From contig CALMIR010000033.1 of assembly GCA_937864265.1 (NCBI GenBank), positions 1 through 49,506 of the forward strand: DNA of 49,506 nucleotides. The letters run 5' to 3'. The position numbers and the translations under genes are program-made. Below the pieces are notes generated by a model. It was not told the origin of the DNA and ran no database searches. It was given only the letters and a program-made list of their open reading frames with translations. Positions within the stretch are counted from its first letter, which is position 1, and each line of letters starts with the position of its first letter. This document shows positions 25,308 through 33,714 of this stretch, in pieces. This stretch comes from an uncultured Saprospirales bacterium. GTDB lineage: Bacteria; Bacteroidota; Bacteroidia; Chitinophagales; Saprospiraceae.

Positions 25308-26183
25308 TTAATACAAGTCGTCTTCGCGCATTTTTAAATACTTCCGAACGACATAGTAAGTACTCAAGGTGTTGATGAATAATCCAAGTAATAGCAATGC
25401 GAGCAACAGCAATCCAAAATCTAGCCAGGAATGCTGCTGGCCAATGCCCGGAATTTGTTTTTGCAGCCAGTTGTTCAACAAAAACAACGCCAAGGCAGCC
25501 ATGAGTCCGCTCAATAGTCCGTGCCCCAGTCCTTTCAACAAATAAGGCTTGCTGATGAATGACCAGGACGCGCCTACCAATTCCATATTTTTAATCAAAA
25601 AACGGTTGGCATACAAAGCCAATCGAACGGTATTGTGGATGAGCACCAAGGCTACCAGAATGAAAAACAAGGCAATACCAATGATGATCCAACTCATGGA
25701 TTCCAGATTTTCCACAATTTTATTGACCAGGCTTTCCTGATAATATACGTCGTTAACGCTGTCCAGCTCCTTCAGTGATGCCTTTAGTGCTTTCAGGCTA
25801 TCCTGTTGCATGTAAACCGCCCGGACATTGAACGTAAAAACGTCGTAGAGGGGGTTGGGCATATCCAGCTTGAGAAAATCTTCGCCAAACTCCTCTCGCA
25901 TCATGTCCGCCCCTCTTTCCTTGCTCACATATTCCAAGGATTCGGCCTTGATGTACTTGCTTTTTTCCAAGGTTTGCCTCAATGCTTGGACTTCCTCCCT
26001 TTGTACATCGGGTTTCAATTCCAAAATGAGGTTGACGTTTTCTTTCATTTCCTGAATCAGCAAACGAGCATCCAGCACCGCCATCCCAAATAAGCCCAGC
26101 AAAAACAAGACCAGCGCTACGCTTATGATTGCGTACCAATAATTGGGTTTGGTTTTGCCAACACTCGGATTCATTTCGGCCAT
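25308..26183 (-). CDS. ftsX: Cell-division permease FtsX
   Basis: A 291-aa permease partner of FtsE that controls peptidoglycan hydrolases at the division site. Layout: first membrane helix (about 17-35), an extracytoplasmic domain (36-165) with the family features ELKPDVQREEVQ, SLEYVSKERG and VNDVYYQESLVNKI, then three further helices (about 168-190, 215-235, 250-275). ftsE is not adjacent, which is usual in this phylum. Two ATGs (26183 and 26174) fit; the first is given. First gene of the ftsX-DUF3098-uppP-truB operon. Confidence 0.93.
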   Translation of the reverse strand: MAEMNPSVGKTKPNYWYAIISVALVLFLLGLFGMAVLDARLLIQEMKENVNLILELKPDVQREEVQALRQTLEKSKYIKAESLEYVSKERGADMMREEFGEDFLKLDMPNPLYDVFTFNVRAVYMQQDSLKALKASLKELDSVNDVYYQESLVNKIVENLESMSWIIIGIALFFILVALVLIHNTVRLALYANRFLIKNMELVGASWSFISKPYLLKGLGHGLLSGLMAALALFLLNNWLQKQIPGIGQQHSWLDFGLLLLALLLLGLFINTLSTYYVVRKYLKMREDDLY

Positions 26184-26505
26184 GTCAATGGAATATTGCG
26201 GGGCAAAGGTATAAAATTTACATGTTAGATGTTAGACTTTAGGTGTTAGATGTTAGGCGCGTAAAAATTCAAGCCTCTTGTAGCCAATTTTTCACCTTTG
26301 AGCGGCGTTAGGGAAGCAGAAATGATTGTTCAGGCAATTCATTTTTCTGGGGTACTAAAGCAACGAATTCAGCTATATTGACGTAAGAAAAGAGAAGCCT
26401 GCCCGAAAAATGCCCAATAACGCTATCGTTTTTTGGTATTATTTTGAAAAGGCTAGACCTTGTTAATCTACTTTCTCTTGTGTATCATTAATTTTCAATT
26501 GTCCT
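26184..26505. other. Divergent intergenic region with short heptad repeats
   Basis: 322 bp between ftsX and the plus-strand gene at 26506. At 26222-26258 a run of 7-mers of the type TGTTAGA/TGTTAGG/CTTTAGG occurs about five times. Similar CAGGTTT-type heptads appear at 38434 and 41157. Otherwise there is only AT-rich promoter-like sequence and no gene. Confidence 0.5.
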
Positions 26506-27075
26506 ATGAGAATACTGATTTTTCTAGCACTTTTCCTCCCCATGTGCTTACACAGCCAAATCACCATCAAAAACGCCTCCTTTGAGGATGAGCCGATGGA
26601 TGCTTCTGTTCCTACCGGATGGTTTCCTTCTGCGCCTGGCACTACGCCCGATATATTGCCGGGTTACTGGAATGTCTATCTGGATGCCTCTGAAGGTGAA
26701 ACCTATGTGGGCTTGATTACACGCGACGACGGCACTTTTGAGAGTATTGGCCAGCGTTTGTCAGCGCCACTCCAGGCGAATGCCTGTTACAGTTTTACTT
26801 TTGATGTGGCCCATTCTAAGACTTATTATGGGTATGACAAACCACTAAAAGTGCGCATTTGGGGCGGCCAATTGCAACATGGCAAAGACCAATTGTTGAT
26901 TGAAACGGGATTCATTACAGCCGAAGACTGGCAGGAAATAGCAGTAGAATTTGTCGCCAAAAAACAGATCAATTACATCCTGATTGAGGCTTACTACAAA
27001 AGCGGCACCTATTCGTACAAAGGCAATATCCTGGTCGATAACATTTCGATCATCAAAAAGTGTATTCGAGCCTAG
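26506..27075 (+). CDS. Secreted jelly-roll (carbohydrate-binding-like) protein
   Basis: A 189-aa protein with a clear signal peptide (1-18, MRILIFLALFLPMCLHSQ). The mature part starts ITIKNASFEDEPMDASVPTG and has the order of a galactose-binding-like jelly roll of the CBM4/9/35 sort: ASFE near the start, GLITRDDGTFESIGQRL, YSFTFDVAHS, and a final LVDNISI strand. It could bind glycans or act as a domain of larger surface complexes. No catalytic domain and no T9SS tail. It is monocistronic and is followed by a perfect terminator palindrome. Confidence 0.7.
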   Translation: MRILIFLALFLPMCLHSQITIKNASFEDEPMDASVPTGWFPSAPGTTPDILPGYWNVYLDASEGETYVGLITRDDGTFESIGQRLSAPLQANACYSFTFDVAHSKTYYGYDKPLKVRIWGGQLQHGKDQLLIETGFITAEDWQEIAVEFVAKKQINYILIEAYYKSGTYSYKGNILVDNISIIKKCIRA

Positions 27076-27078
27076 CAA

Positions 27079-27151
27079 TTCATTAATCGAAAATTCCTGC
27101 CCGCCTGGCTCATTTCATCCACCATTCGGGCAGGAATTTTCGATTAATGAA
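27079..27151 (+). terminator. Very long perfect bidirectional terminator
   Basis: Arms of 25 bp (27079-27103 and 27127-27151; core CGAAAATTCCTGCCCG) are exactly complementary with a 23-base loop. It sits between the convergent secreted-protein gene and the SDR gene (ends at 27178). The stem includes an ATTTTCG tract on the outgoing side of either strand. Confidence 0.85.
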
Positions 27152-27177
27152 CAAGGATTTTAGAAGTTTTTCACCCA

Positions 27178-27975
27178 CTACCGCATCCCAATATTCTTGG
27201 TAATTCGGAAAAACAAACGCGGGAAGAACTGTCGAATATAAATGGCCCATACCTCTTTTTGTCCGACATAGACTTCGCGCCGATTTTTGCGAATGGCTTT
27301 TAATGCTATTTGTGCGAACTCATCGGGTGGCAAGCCATTGCGGGTTGCTTCTGCCATTTGATTGTATAGCGATCCATCCCCTTTCAAGGCATTGACACTC
27401 ACATTGGTATGTACATAGCCCGGGCATATCATCGTGATTTTGATATTCTCTTCAAATACTTCGTAGCGCAAACTGTCAAAAAAACCATGTAGGGCATGCT
27501 TGGAAGCACAATAAGCTGATCGGAACGGAATGCCATATTTACCCATGACGCTACTGATTACAACGATCTGACCAAATTGTTGGCTGATCATGATGGGCAA
27601 TACAGCTTTTGTCAGTGCTACCGCCCCAAAGTAATTGACCGCCATAATTTTTTGATCGACCTCCAGTAAGGTATCTTTGGCCAAAGCCCTTTGTGATACA
27701 CCAGCGTTGTTGATCAGAATGTTGATGTAGCCGTAATGTTTTAGCGCCCTTTCAACGGCAGCAGGTATGCGTTCAAAATCAGATACGTCTAGCGGTAATA
27801 TCAAGCACCTAGATTGATCCATTTCTGATAACTGGCTTTTGACTCGAAGCAGTTCCGCTTCATTGCGACTGGAAAGGATCAGCTTGGCACCTTCCTGAGC
27901 CAATGCAAAGGCCAAATGCGCCCCTATTCCCGAAGATGCGCCAGTAATCCATATGACTTTGTCGGTAAAAAACAT
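27178..27975 (-). CDS. Short-chain dehydrogenase/reductase
   Basis: A 265-aa classical SDR. Cofactor motif TGASSGIG (11-18), NNAGVS (89-94), catalytic Ser near 141-142, and YCASK (Y155, K159). Acts on an unknown alcohol/ketone. The C-terminus ends with a basic/aromatic segment (YIRQFFPRLFFRITKNIGMR) that may attach to membranes, as in DHRS7-like enzymes. The ATG at 27975 is used since the Rossmann strand follows directly; an upstream extension adds ~30 residues with no family match. Confidence 0.92.
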   Translation of the reverse strand: MFFTDKVIWITGASSGIGAHLAFALAQEGAKLILSSRNEAELLRVKSQLSEMDQSRCLILPLDVSDFERIPAAVERALKHYGYINILINNAGVSQRALAKDTLLEVDQKIMAVNYFGAVALTKAVLPIMISQQFGQIVVISSVMGKYGIPFRSAYCASKHALHGFFDSLRYEVFEENIKITMICPGYVHTNVSVNALKGDGSLYNQMAEATRNGLPPDEFAQIALKAIRKNRREVYVGQKEVWAIYIRQFFPRLFFRITKNIGMR

Positions 27976-28115
27976 GAAATTAGCTTGGATAATGAAGATA
28001 AAAAAACTCCCGAATTGCGAATATAAATCTAAATTATTATTTTCGTCGGGACAAAAGCCATTACTCATTCGTTACTAACCAAATCCATTTCCAAAATAGG
28101 TTGCAAGATTACGTC

Positions 28116-28616
28116 ATGAAATCGCTATATTTTATCCGGCACGCGAAATCCAGTTGGGACACCCCCCAACTTCGTGACCACGACAGACCGCTCAACAAGA
28201 GAGGGCACAACGATGCCCTTTACATGTCTAAGATGTTAAAAGAAAAGGGTATAAAACCGGACAAGTTTATATCCAGTTCGGCTAAAAGGGCCTTGAGCAC
28301 TGCGCAATACTTTGCCAGTGCGTTTGGCGTTTCCCACGATGCTATTGATGTAGAAGAAGATATTTACGAAGCCTTTCCAGACGATATTTTAGACATTATT
28401 CACAACATTCCAGATCAGTTTCAAACTGTTTTGGTATTTGGACACAACCCGACTTTCACCAGTATGGCCAATTTTTTTTCCGAAGATTTCATCGCCAACG
28501 TGCCGACTTGCGGTATTGTCAAGGTAGATGTCTTCACCAGTAAATGGCGGGATGTTAACGAATCGAATGCCCAATTAGCAGATTTTTATTACCCAAAACA
28601 GTTCAATATTATCTAG
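28116..28616 (+). CDS. SixA-like histidine phosphatase
   Basis: A 166-aa member of the histidine phosphatase superfamily. Catalytic phospho-His is H9 in IRHAKSSW; RALSTAQ and FGHNPTF give the other active-site Arg and His. Length and the RHAKSSW start match SixA, which dephosphorylates phosphohistidine in phosphorelay proteins; the substrate here is not known. The ATG at 28116 is used; an upstream TTG is not needed. Lies 140 bp from the divergent SDR gene. Confidence 0.88.
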   Translation: MKSLYFIRHAKSSWDTPQLRDHDRPLNKRGHNDALYMSKMLKEKGIKPDKFISSSAKRALSTAQYFASAFGVSHDAIDVEEDIYEAFPDDILDIIHNIPDQFQTVLVFGHNPTFTSMANFFSEDFIANVPTCGIVKVDVFTSKWRDVNESNAQLADFYYPKQFNII

Positions 28617-28693
28617 TTGAAGGCGTTTCAAAAAATGAATCGCACAATTGGGTAAAGAGCCAAAAACGTTACTTCTTTTTTCACGAATCGCCA

Positions 28694-29053
28694 ATGATGC
28701 AAAAACTGCACTATATTATCTATGCTTTTTTAATGTTGCTGTTAAATGATTGTAAACAAAACCCGGCAATTGATGCAACGATACCGGAAAAAAAGCTGGT
28801 TTCCGCTTTAGTGGATTTGCATATCGCAGAGGTCGCGGTCAAATCTTTGCGCGGAGCAACCAAAGACAGTATGTTGAATGTTTACTACGATCAGGTGTTT
28901 GAAATACATGGTTTAGACCGGGAAGAAACCGAGGCTTATCTGGAAAAAATGCGCGAAAATCCCGAATATTGGAATGCCCTTTATGAAAAAGTACAGAAGG
29001 AGCACGAGCTGTTGGACGCCAAATTGAAAGATGCCGAAACGAAGAAAGAATAA
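28694..29053 (+). CDS. DUF4296 family lipoprotein
   Basis: A 119-aa protein with a short signal peptide and a Cys at about residue 20 (LLLNDC) that is a loose lipobox. The body has the DUF4296 pattern: LVSALVDLHIAEVAVK, then YYDQVFEIHGLDREE and YLEKMRENPEYWNALYEKV. Function unknown. It is on the same strand 77 bp after the SixA-like gene and upstream of the two-component genes. Confidence 0.8.
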   Translation: MMQKLHYIIYAFLMLLLNDCKQNPAIDATIPEKKLVSALVDLHIAEVAVKSLRGATKDSMLNVYYDQVFEIHGLDREETEAYLEKMRENPEYWNALYEKVQKEHELLDAKLKDAETKKE

Positions 29054-29188
29054 TTGGTCATTGTTCACTGTATAACACGATAAAACACTTAACATATTCT
29101 TAAAGTAAGAGTTGCCCATAGTCCAAAACGAAACCTTAGTTTTACACCTTCTTAATAAAGCGGTAAAATCTTACGATTGTCACAAACG

Positions 29189-29872
29189 ATGAATGCAGCA
29201 AAAATTCTAATTGTTGACGATGAGCCTGATATTTTAGAGTTTCTAAAATACAATCTGGAAAAGGAAGAATACAACGTATTCACTGCGCGAAATGGCATGG
29301 AGGGCATCAAAAAAGCCGAAGAGGTGTTGCCTGATCTCATCATTCTGGATATCATGATGCCTAAAATGGATGGGGTGGAAGTTTGCCGCTACTTGCGGTC
29401 AAAGCCCGAATTTGACAAAACGGCGATTACCTTCCTCACGGCCCGCGAAGAAGACTACTCCCAAATAGCAGCCCTGGATGTAGGGGGCGATGATTACATC
29501 ACCAAGCCCATTCGACCACGTGTTTTTTTAAGCCGCATCAAAGCCCTCTTGCGCCGCTCCGAAAGAAACGATCAACAGGAAGAGCCGAATCAACTCACCA
29601 TCGGGGATCTGATCATCGATAAAGAAAGGGTAAGTGTCATTCGCGGTGAATCGGAAATAGAACTGGCAAAAAAAGAATTTGAACTGCTGTATTTGCTGAT
29701 CTCCAAACCTGGTAAAGTTTTTTCCCGCGAAGAAATATTCAACAAAGTATGGGGTACCGATGTTATTGTAGGTAACCGTACAATAGACGTACACATTCGC
29801 AAACTCCGCGAAAAAATTGGCGACGATTACATAAAAACCATCAAAGGAATTGGGTATAAGTTTGAATTTTAA
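29189..29872 (+). CDS. PhoB-like response regulator
   Basis: A 227-aa OmpR/PhoB-type regulator. The receiver domain (1-120) has the acidic pair D10-D11, phosphoacceptor D54 in LIILDIMMPKMDG and K106 in YITKP. The DNA-binding winged helix (130-227) has LAKKEFELLYLLISKPGKVF and NRTIDVHIRKLREKIGDD. ATG at 29189 is used; upstream TTG is unlikely. The cognate kinase follows after 22 bp, so the two form an operon. The target regulon cannot be read. Confidence 0.94.
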   Translation: MNAAKILIVDDEPDILEFLKYNLEKEEYNVFTARNGMEGIKKAEEVLPDLIILDIMMPKMDGVEVCRYLRSKPEFDKTAITFLTAREEDYSQIAALDVGGDDYITKPIRPRVFLSRIKALLRRSERNDQQEEPNQLTIGDLIIDKERVSVIRGESEIELAKKEFELLYLLISKPGKVFSREEIFNKVWGTDVIVGNRTIDVHIRKLREKIGDDYIKTIKGIGYKFEF

Positions 29873-29894
29873 GAACACGAATAGATGGTGGCAC

Positions 29895-30947
29895 ATGGTA
29901 AAGAACCCCACTCCTCAGCAGGTCTCCCTAATCATTGCTTTGTCTTTTTCTGTTTCAGGGTTAATCATCAGTAGTTTGCTGGCGCTCTTTTTTTCTGGTT
30001 ATTTTTTTCACCCCTTATACTTAATCCTGCAAACGGTTCTTTTTTTCGGCATCGCCTACGCCGTTACGGTTTATTACTTGCGCGAATACATATACCGTAA
30101 AATCAAAGTCATTTACAAAACCATCCACCGCCATAAAATTGCTCCGCAGGAAAAAGGCAAGATGCTCAACCTAAAAAGTAATATCATCGATGATGTGGAA
30201 AAAGAAGTGGCGGAATGGGCCGTTCGCCAGGATGAGGAAATCGAAAAATACAAAGCTTGGGCTGAATACCGCCGGAATTTTGTTGGCGATATTTCCCACG
30301 AACTAAAAACACCGATCTTCAATATAGAAGGCTACCTGCACACCCTGCTCGATGGGGCGCTATACGATGAAAAGGTCAATACCAAATTTTTGCGCAAGGC
30401 TGCAAAAAACCTGGCTCGCTTAAATACGATAGTAGAAGACCTAGAGGCCATTTCCAACTTGGAGTCTGGCAAACTGGTACTCGAATTGCAGGTATTTGAC
30501 ATCAAATTATTGGTCGAAGAAGTGTTTGAAGATTTGGAAATGAAAGCCAGCGAACGTGCTATCCATTTGGGATTCAAAACGGATGCCGACGAAAATTACA
30601 AAGTACGCGCCGATCGGGAAAGCATCCGCCAAGTGCTGACCAACCTGATCAATAATTCCATCAAATACGGCATAGATAATGGCCGAACGCGGGTCGGTTT
30701 CTACGATATGGACAAACACATCCTCATCGAGGTGGCGGATAATGGCATCGGGATACCTAAAAAACACATCAACCACGTTTTCGACCGGTTTTACCGGGTG
30801 GACAAAAGCCGCTCACGCGCCAGAGGTGGCTCAGGCCTTGGGCTTTCCATCGTCAAACACATCATCGAAGCGCATAAACAAACCATCAATGTGCGCAGCA
30901 CCCCCAATTTGGGCTCTACCTTTGGATTTACATTAGAAAAGGTGTAG
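29895..30947 (+). CDS. PhoR-like sensor histidine kinase
   Basis: A 350-aa membrane kinase with two close helices (about 11-34 and 40-62) and almost no periplasmic loop, so it probably senses a membrane or cytoplasmic signal. No HAMP or PAS domain is clear, only a linker (65-125). H-box DISHELKTP with H135, N-box NLINNSIKYG, G1 EVADNGIGIP, F-box FDRFYRVDKSR and G2 GGSGLGLSIVKHI are all present, so it should be active. The reading frame extends back to an upstream TTG within the regulator gene; ATG 29895 is preferred. It ends 16 bp from the convergent next gene. Confidence 0.94.
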   Translation: MVKNPTPQQVSLIIALSFSVSGLIISSLLALFFSGYFFHPLYLILQTVLFFGIAYAVTVYYLREYIYRKIKVIYKTIHRHKIAPQEKGKMLNLKSNIIDDVEKEVAEWAVRQDEEIEKYKAWAEYRRNFVGDISHELKTPIFNIEGYLHTLLDGALYDEKVNTKFLRKAAKNLARLNTIVEDLEAISNLESGKLVLELQVFDIKLLVEEVFEDLEMKASERAIHLGFKTDADENYKVRADRESIRQVLTNLINNSIKYGIDNGRTRVGFYDMDKHILIEVADNGIGIPKKHINHVFDRFYRVDKSRSRARGGSGLGLSIVKHIIEAHKQTINVRSTPNLGSTFGFTLEKV

Positions 30948-30963
30948 CGGAAGCGTATCGGGG

Positions 30964-31575
30964 TCAAGATTGCAGCCTTTTATCTTCGGCCATCGCCTCG
31001 TTGTAGGCTTTAATGATATGAACCAAATCCTTGAATTGATAACCGGGCATTCCTATTTTAGCGGCCAACTCAGGCACCTGATGCTCGAATAAACGGCGCA
31101 TTTGACGCTTGAAACCCCATTTTTTCACTTTGATCAGCCTTCTGTTGTTGATCTCCAGCCAATACGAGCTTGATAATTGATGGCTCATGTCGGTTTTTTG
31201 CTCCCAATACATATCTGACCAATCGTTCAACAAAGGCTCTTGGTACAAACTGATGTTCTCTTCCTGAACCAAAATGTGCAGAAAGCTCCAATTTTGCTTT
31301 AGCAACTTGCTCGCATAAGCCCTGCTATTGCCTGAGTCGTCCACATACACAAAGCCCATTATTTGAAGCGGTTGTATGGCGTACGCCGTTCCAAAATCGT
31401 TGATAAAGACAATTTGCGAATACGAACTAGAATGGAATAAGCGATCGATATAGCCGGTCAATTGCCTGCCATTGAGCGTCACCAAATAACCTTTAAAAGG
31501 GTCAGCAGCCCGACTGGTCGTACATGCCAACCCCAACAATAGGAGTAGCAATACTTTTTGCATTAGGTTTAGCAT
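30964..31575 (-). CDS. Conserved exported protein of unknown function
   Basis: A 203-aa protein with a signal peptide (about 1-24; GLACTTSRA could be a Sec cleavage site or a weak lipobox). The mature part is a mix of strands and helices (GYLVTLNGRQLTGYIDRLFH; a helical end QVPELAAKIGMP ... KDLVHIIKAYNEAM). No family recognised. It is a single gene, convergent with the histidine kinase gene and without an obvious terminator between them. ATG at 31575 or 31563 are both possible. Confidence 0.65.
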   Translation of the reverse strand: MLNLMQKVLLLLLLGLACTTSRAADPFKGYLVTLNGRQLTGYIDRLFHSSSYSQIVFINDFGTAYAIQPLQIMGFVYVDDSGNSRAYASKLLKQNWSFLHILVQEENISLYQEPLLNDWSDMYWEQKTDMSHQLSSSYWLEINNRRLIKVKKWGFKRQMRRLFEHQVPELAAKIGMPGYQFKDLVHIIKAYNEAMAEDKRLQS

Positions 31576-31678
31576 TACAATGATGCTCCAATTTAAGCTT
31601 TTTTGCTTACAACAGATCGATTAAACGCTGTTTTTGAATAAAACGGACAATTCTCCGCTCATTTCCGCCCCAAAGAAA

Positions 31679-31686
31679 TACTTTTG
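31679..31686 (+). promoter_or_regulatory. -7 promoter box before the methyltransferase gene
   Basis: TACTTTTG fits TAnnTTTG and lies 33 bp before the ATG at 31719, giving a leader of about 26 nt. The upstream -33 region has no TTG, so the match is partial. Confidence 0.35.
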
Positions 31687-31718
31687 TACCATTCTATTAC
31701 CTCAATTGTTTTTCGTTT

Positions 31719-32357
31719 ATGAGTGCGATTACAAAAACTACTGCCGAGCAAAATGCAACCATGCAGCGGTATTATGTATTACAATCAAAAATTTATGACC
31801 TGACCCGCTGGGCTTTTCTTTTTGGCAGAAAAAGCATCATCCGACAAATGCCTTTTCAACACGATGCCCCCTTGAAAATACTGGAAATAGGCTGTGGTAC
31901 GGGCTACAATTTGCGCCGAATGGCCCGTCGCTTTGCCAAAGCCCAACTCACAGGCATGGACGTTTCCTCCCACATGATTCAAAAATCACAGCAAAGTACT
32001 GCTCGTTTTGGAGAAAGGGTGCGTCTCATTCAGGAGCCTTACCAATTGGGCGATCCGCGCTTTGCCGGCAGCATGGATTTAGTGCTTTTTTCCTATTCGC
32101 TTACCATGATCAATCCGCAATGGTCTGAATTGATCGAGCAGGCTAAAAAGGACTTAAAACCCGGGGGTATCATCGCTGTTACTGATTTTCACGACTCCCG
32201 GTTTGGCTGGTTCAAAAGACACATGGGCAGTAATCATGTGCGGATGGATGGCCACCTGGTGCCTTTTCTCGACCAGCATTTTCAATCGCTGAAAAAGGAT
32301 GTCAAACCAGCCTACGGCGGTATCTGGCATTATTTTGTCTATCTGGGAAAAGCCTGA
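31719..32357 (+). CDS. BtaB-like SAM methyltransferase (betaine lipid?)
   Basis: A 212-aa class I methyltransferase with motif I LEIGCGTGYNLRRMA (about 52-66) and later motifs LTGMDVSSHMI and LKPGGIIAVTDF. The N-terminal YYVLQSKIYDLTRWAFLFGR segment resembles BtaB, which makes three N-methyl transfers to diacylglyceryl homoserine to form the betaine lipid DGTS. This is recognition from memory. BtaA, its partner, is not in the window, so another small methyltransferase role remains possible. It is monocistronic with a promoter-like box upstream. Confidence 0.6.
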   Translation: MSAITKTTAEQNATMQRYYVLQSKIYDLTRWAFLFGRKSIIRQMPFQHDAPLKILEIGCGTGYNLRRMARRFAKAQLTGMDVSSHMIQKSQQSTARFGERVRLIQEPYQLGDPRFAGSMDLVLFSYSLTMINPQWSELIEQAKKDLKPGGIIAVTDFHDSRFGWFKRHMGSNHVRMDGHLVPFLDQHFQSLKKDVKPAYGGIWHYFVYLGKA

Positions 32358-32463
32358 TGAATAGCTGTTGTAATGGTTGTGCAGTTCCTTTACTTATCTT
32401 TAGCTATCGTAAAACAGGCCGTATTTGAACGCATAAAATTATCAGGTAACGACGCAGAGGTCT

Positions 32464-32471
32464 TATTTTTG
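32464..32471 (+). promoter_or_regulatory. -7 promoter box before ilvC
   Basis: TATTTTTG matches TAnnTTTG and would start an ilvC mRNA with a leader of about 65 nt. No clear -33 TTG. Another candidate TATCTTTA lies near 32394. I saw no T-box or leucine-attenuator structure. Confidence 0.35.
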
Positions 32472-32543
32472 CCTCCTGTGTTTAAATTCCCTTTCCAAAT
32501 CAGATCAGGCAAAACAATTTCACCATAAGCAAATCTTATCATT

Positions 32544-33602
32544 ATGGCACAACTGAATTTCGGCGGTGTAGAAGAAAATGTGGTCACCCGCGATGAATTT
32601 CCATTAGAAAAAGCACAAGCAATACTGGAAGATGAGGTCATTGCCATCATCGGTTATGGCGTACAAGGTCCGGGACAAGCACTTAATTTACGCGACAATG
32701 GTTTCAATGTGATCATTGGTCAGCGTTATCCCTCTGCTACCTGGGACAAAGCCGTGGATGACGGCTGGGTACCCGGCGAAACCCTGTTCGACATCGAAGA
32801 GGCAGCCTCCCGCGGCACCATTATTCAATATTTGTTGTCAGACGCTGCTCAAATTGCAGTTTGGCCTACCCTTAAAAAGTACCTGACGCCTGGCAAAGCA
32901 CTGTATTTTTCTCATGGTTTTGGCATTACTTATAAAGAAAGAACAGGCATCGTACCGCCGCCCGATGTTGACGTCATTTTGGTGGCGCCCAAAGGTTCAG
33001 GTACTAGCTTGCGCCGCTTGTTTGTAGCAGGAAAAGGCCTGAATTCCAGCTTTGCCATTTTCCAGGATGCAACTGGTCGTGCGTTGGATCGCGTCGTAGC
33101 ATTGGGTATTGGCATTGGTTCTGGCTACTTGTTTGAAACCACCTTCAAAAAAGAAGTTTATAGTGATCTCACCGGAGAACGCGGTTCGCTCATGGGTGCT
33201 ATCCAGGGTTTGTTTGCTGCACAGTACGATGAACTGAGAAAGCGCGGCCATTCTCCCTCCGAGGCATTCAACGAAACCGTGGAAGAGCTGACACAAAGCC
33301 TTATGCCTTTAGTGGCTGAAAACGGTATGGACTGGATGTATGCCAATTGCTCCACTACGGCTCAGAGAGGGGCCCTGGATTGGTGGAAAAAATTCCGCGA
33401 TGCGGTTGCACCTGTATTTGAAGAATTGTACGATAGCGTAGCGACCGGTGAAGAGGCGCAGCGCTCTATCGACTCCAATAGTCAGGCAGATTATCGCCCC
33501 AAATTGGAAGAAGAATTGAAGCAGTTGCGCGAAAGCGAAATGTGGCAGGCTGGCAAAACGGTGCGCAGTTTGCGCCCGGAAATGCACGCAAAATTAGTAT
33601 AA
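32544..33602 (+). CDS. ilvC: Ketol-acid reductoisomerase IlvC
   Basis: A 352-aa enzyme for the second step of valine, leucine and isoleucine synthesis. NADPH-binding GYGVQGPGQA (37-46), a nucleotide-loop region GQRYPSATW, the catalytic DLTGERGSLMG acid cluster and the KARI C-terminal helices are all seen. It resembles class I (short) KARI of Bacteroidota, somewhat longer than the ~330 aa norm. Followed by ilvA after about 110 bp on the same strand. Confidence 0.96.
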   Translation: MAQLNFGGVEENVVTRDEFPLEKAQAILEDEVIAIIGYGVQGPGQALNLRDNGFNVIIGQRYPSATWDKAVDDGWVPGETLFDIEEAASRGTIIQYLLSDAAQIAVWPTLKKYLTPGKALYFSHGFGITYKERTGIVPPPDVDVILVAPKGSGTSLRRLFVAGKGLNSSFAIFQDATGRALDRVVALGIGIGSGYLFETTFKKEVYSDLTGERGSLMGAIQGLFAAQYDELRKRGHSPSEAFNETVEELTQSLMPLVAENGMDWMYANCSTTAQRGALDWWKKFRDAVAPVFEELYDSVATGEEAQRSIDSNSQADYRPKLEEELKQLRESEMWQAGKTVRSLRPEMHAKLV

Positions 33603-33714
33603 GAGCCTGACATTCATATTGTTGATGGGTTGATATTGGTTGAATCAAAAGGCCCTTATCAACTCATCGCCTTTTATCCGTTATCTATCAGGTTTTCCAT
33701 TCATCGAAAAAGAT

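Noticed and set aside
32358-32543. T-box or amino-acid attenuator before ilvC
   Set aside because: No leader peptide rich in Ile/Leu/Val and no stem with terminator-antiterminator alternatives was seen.
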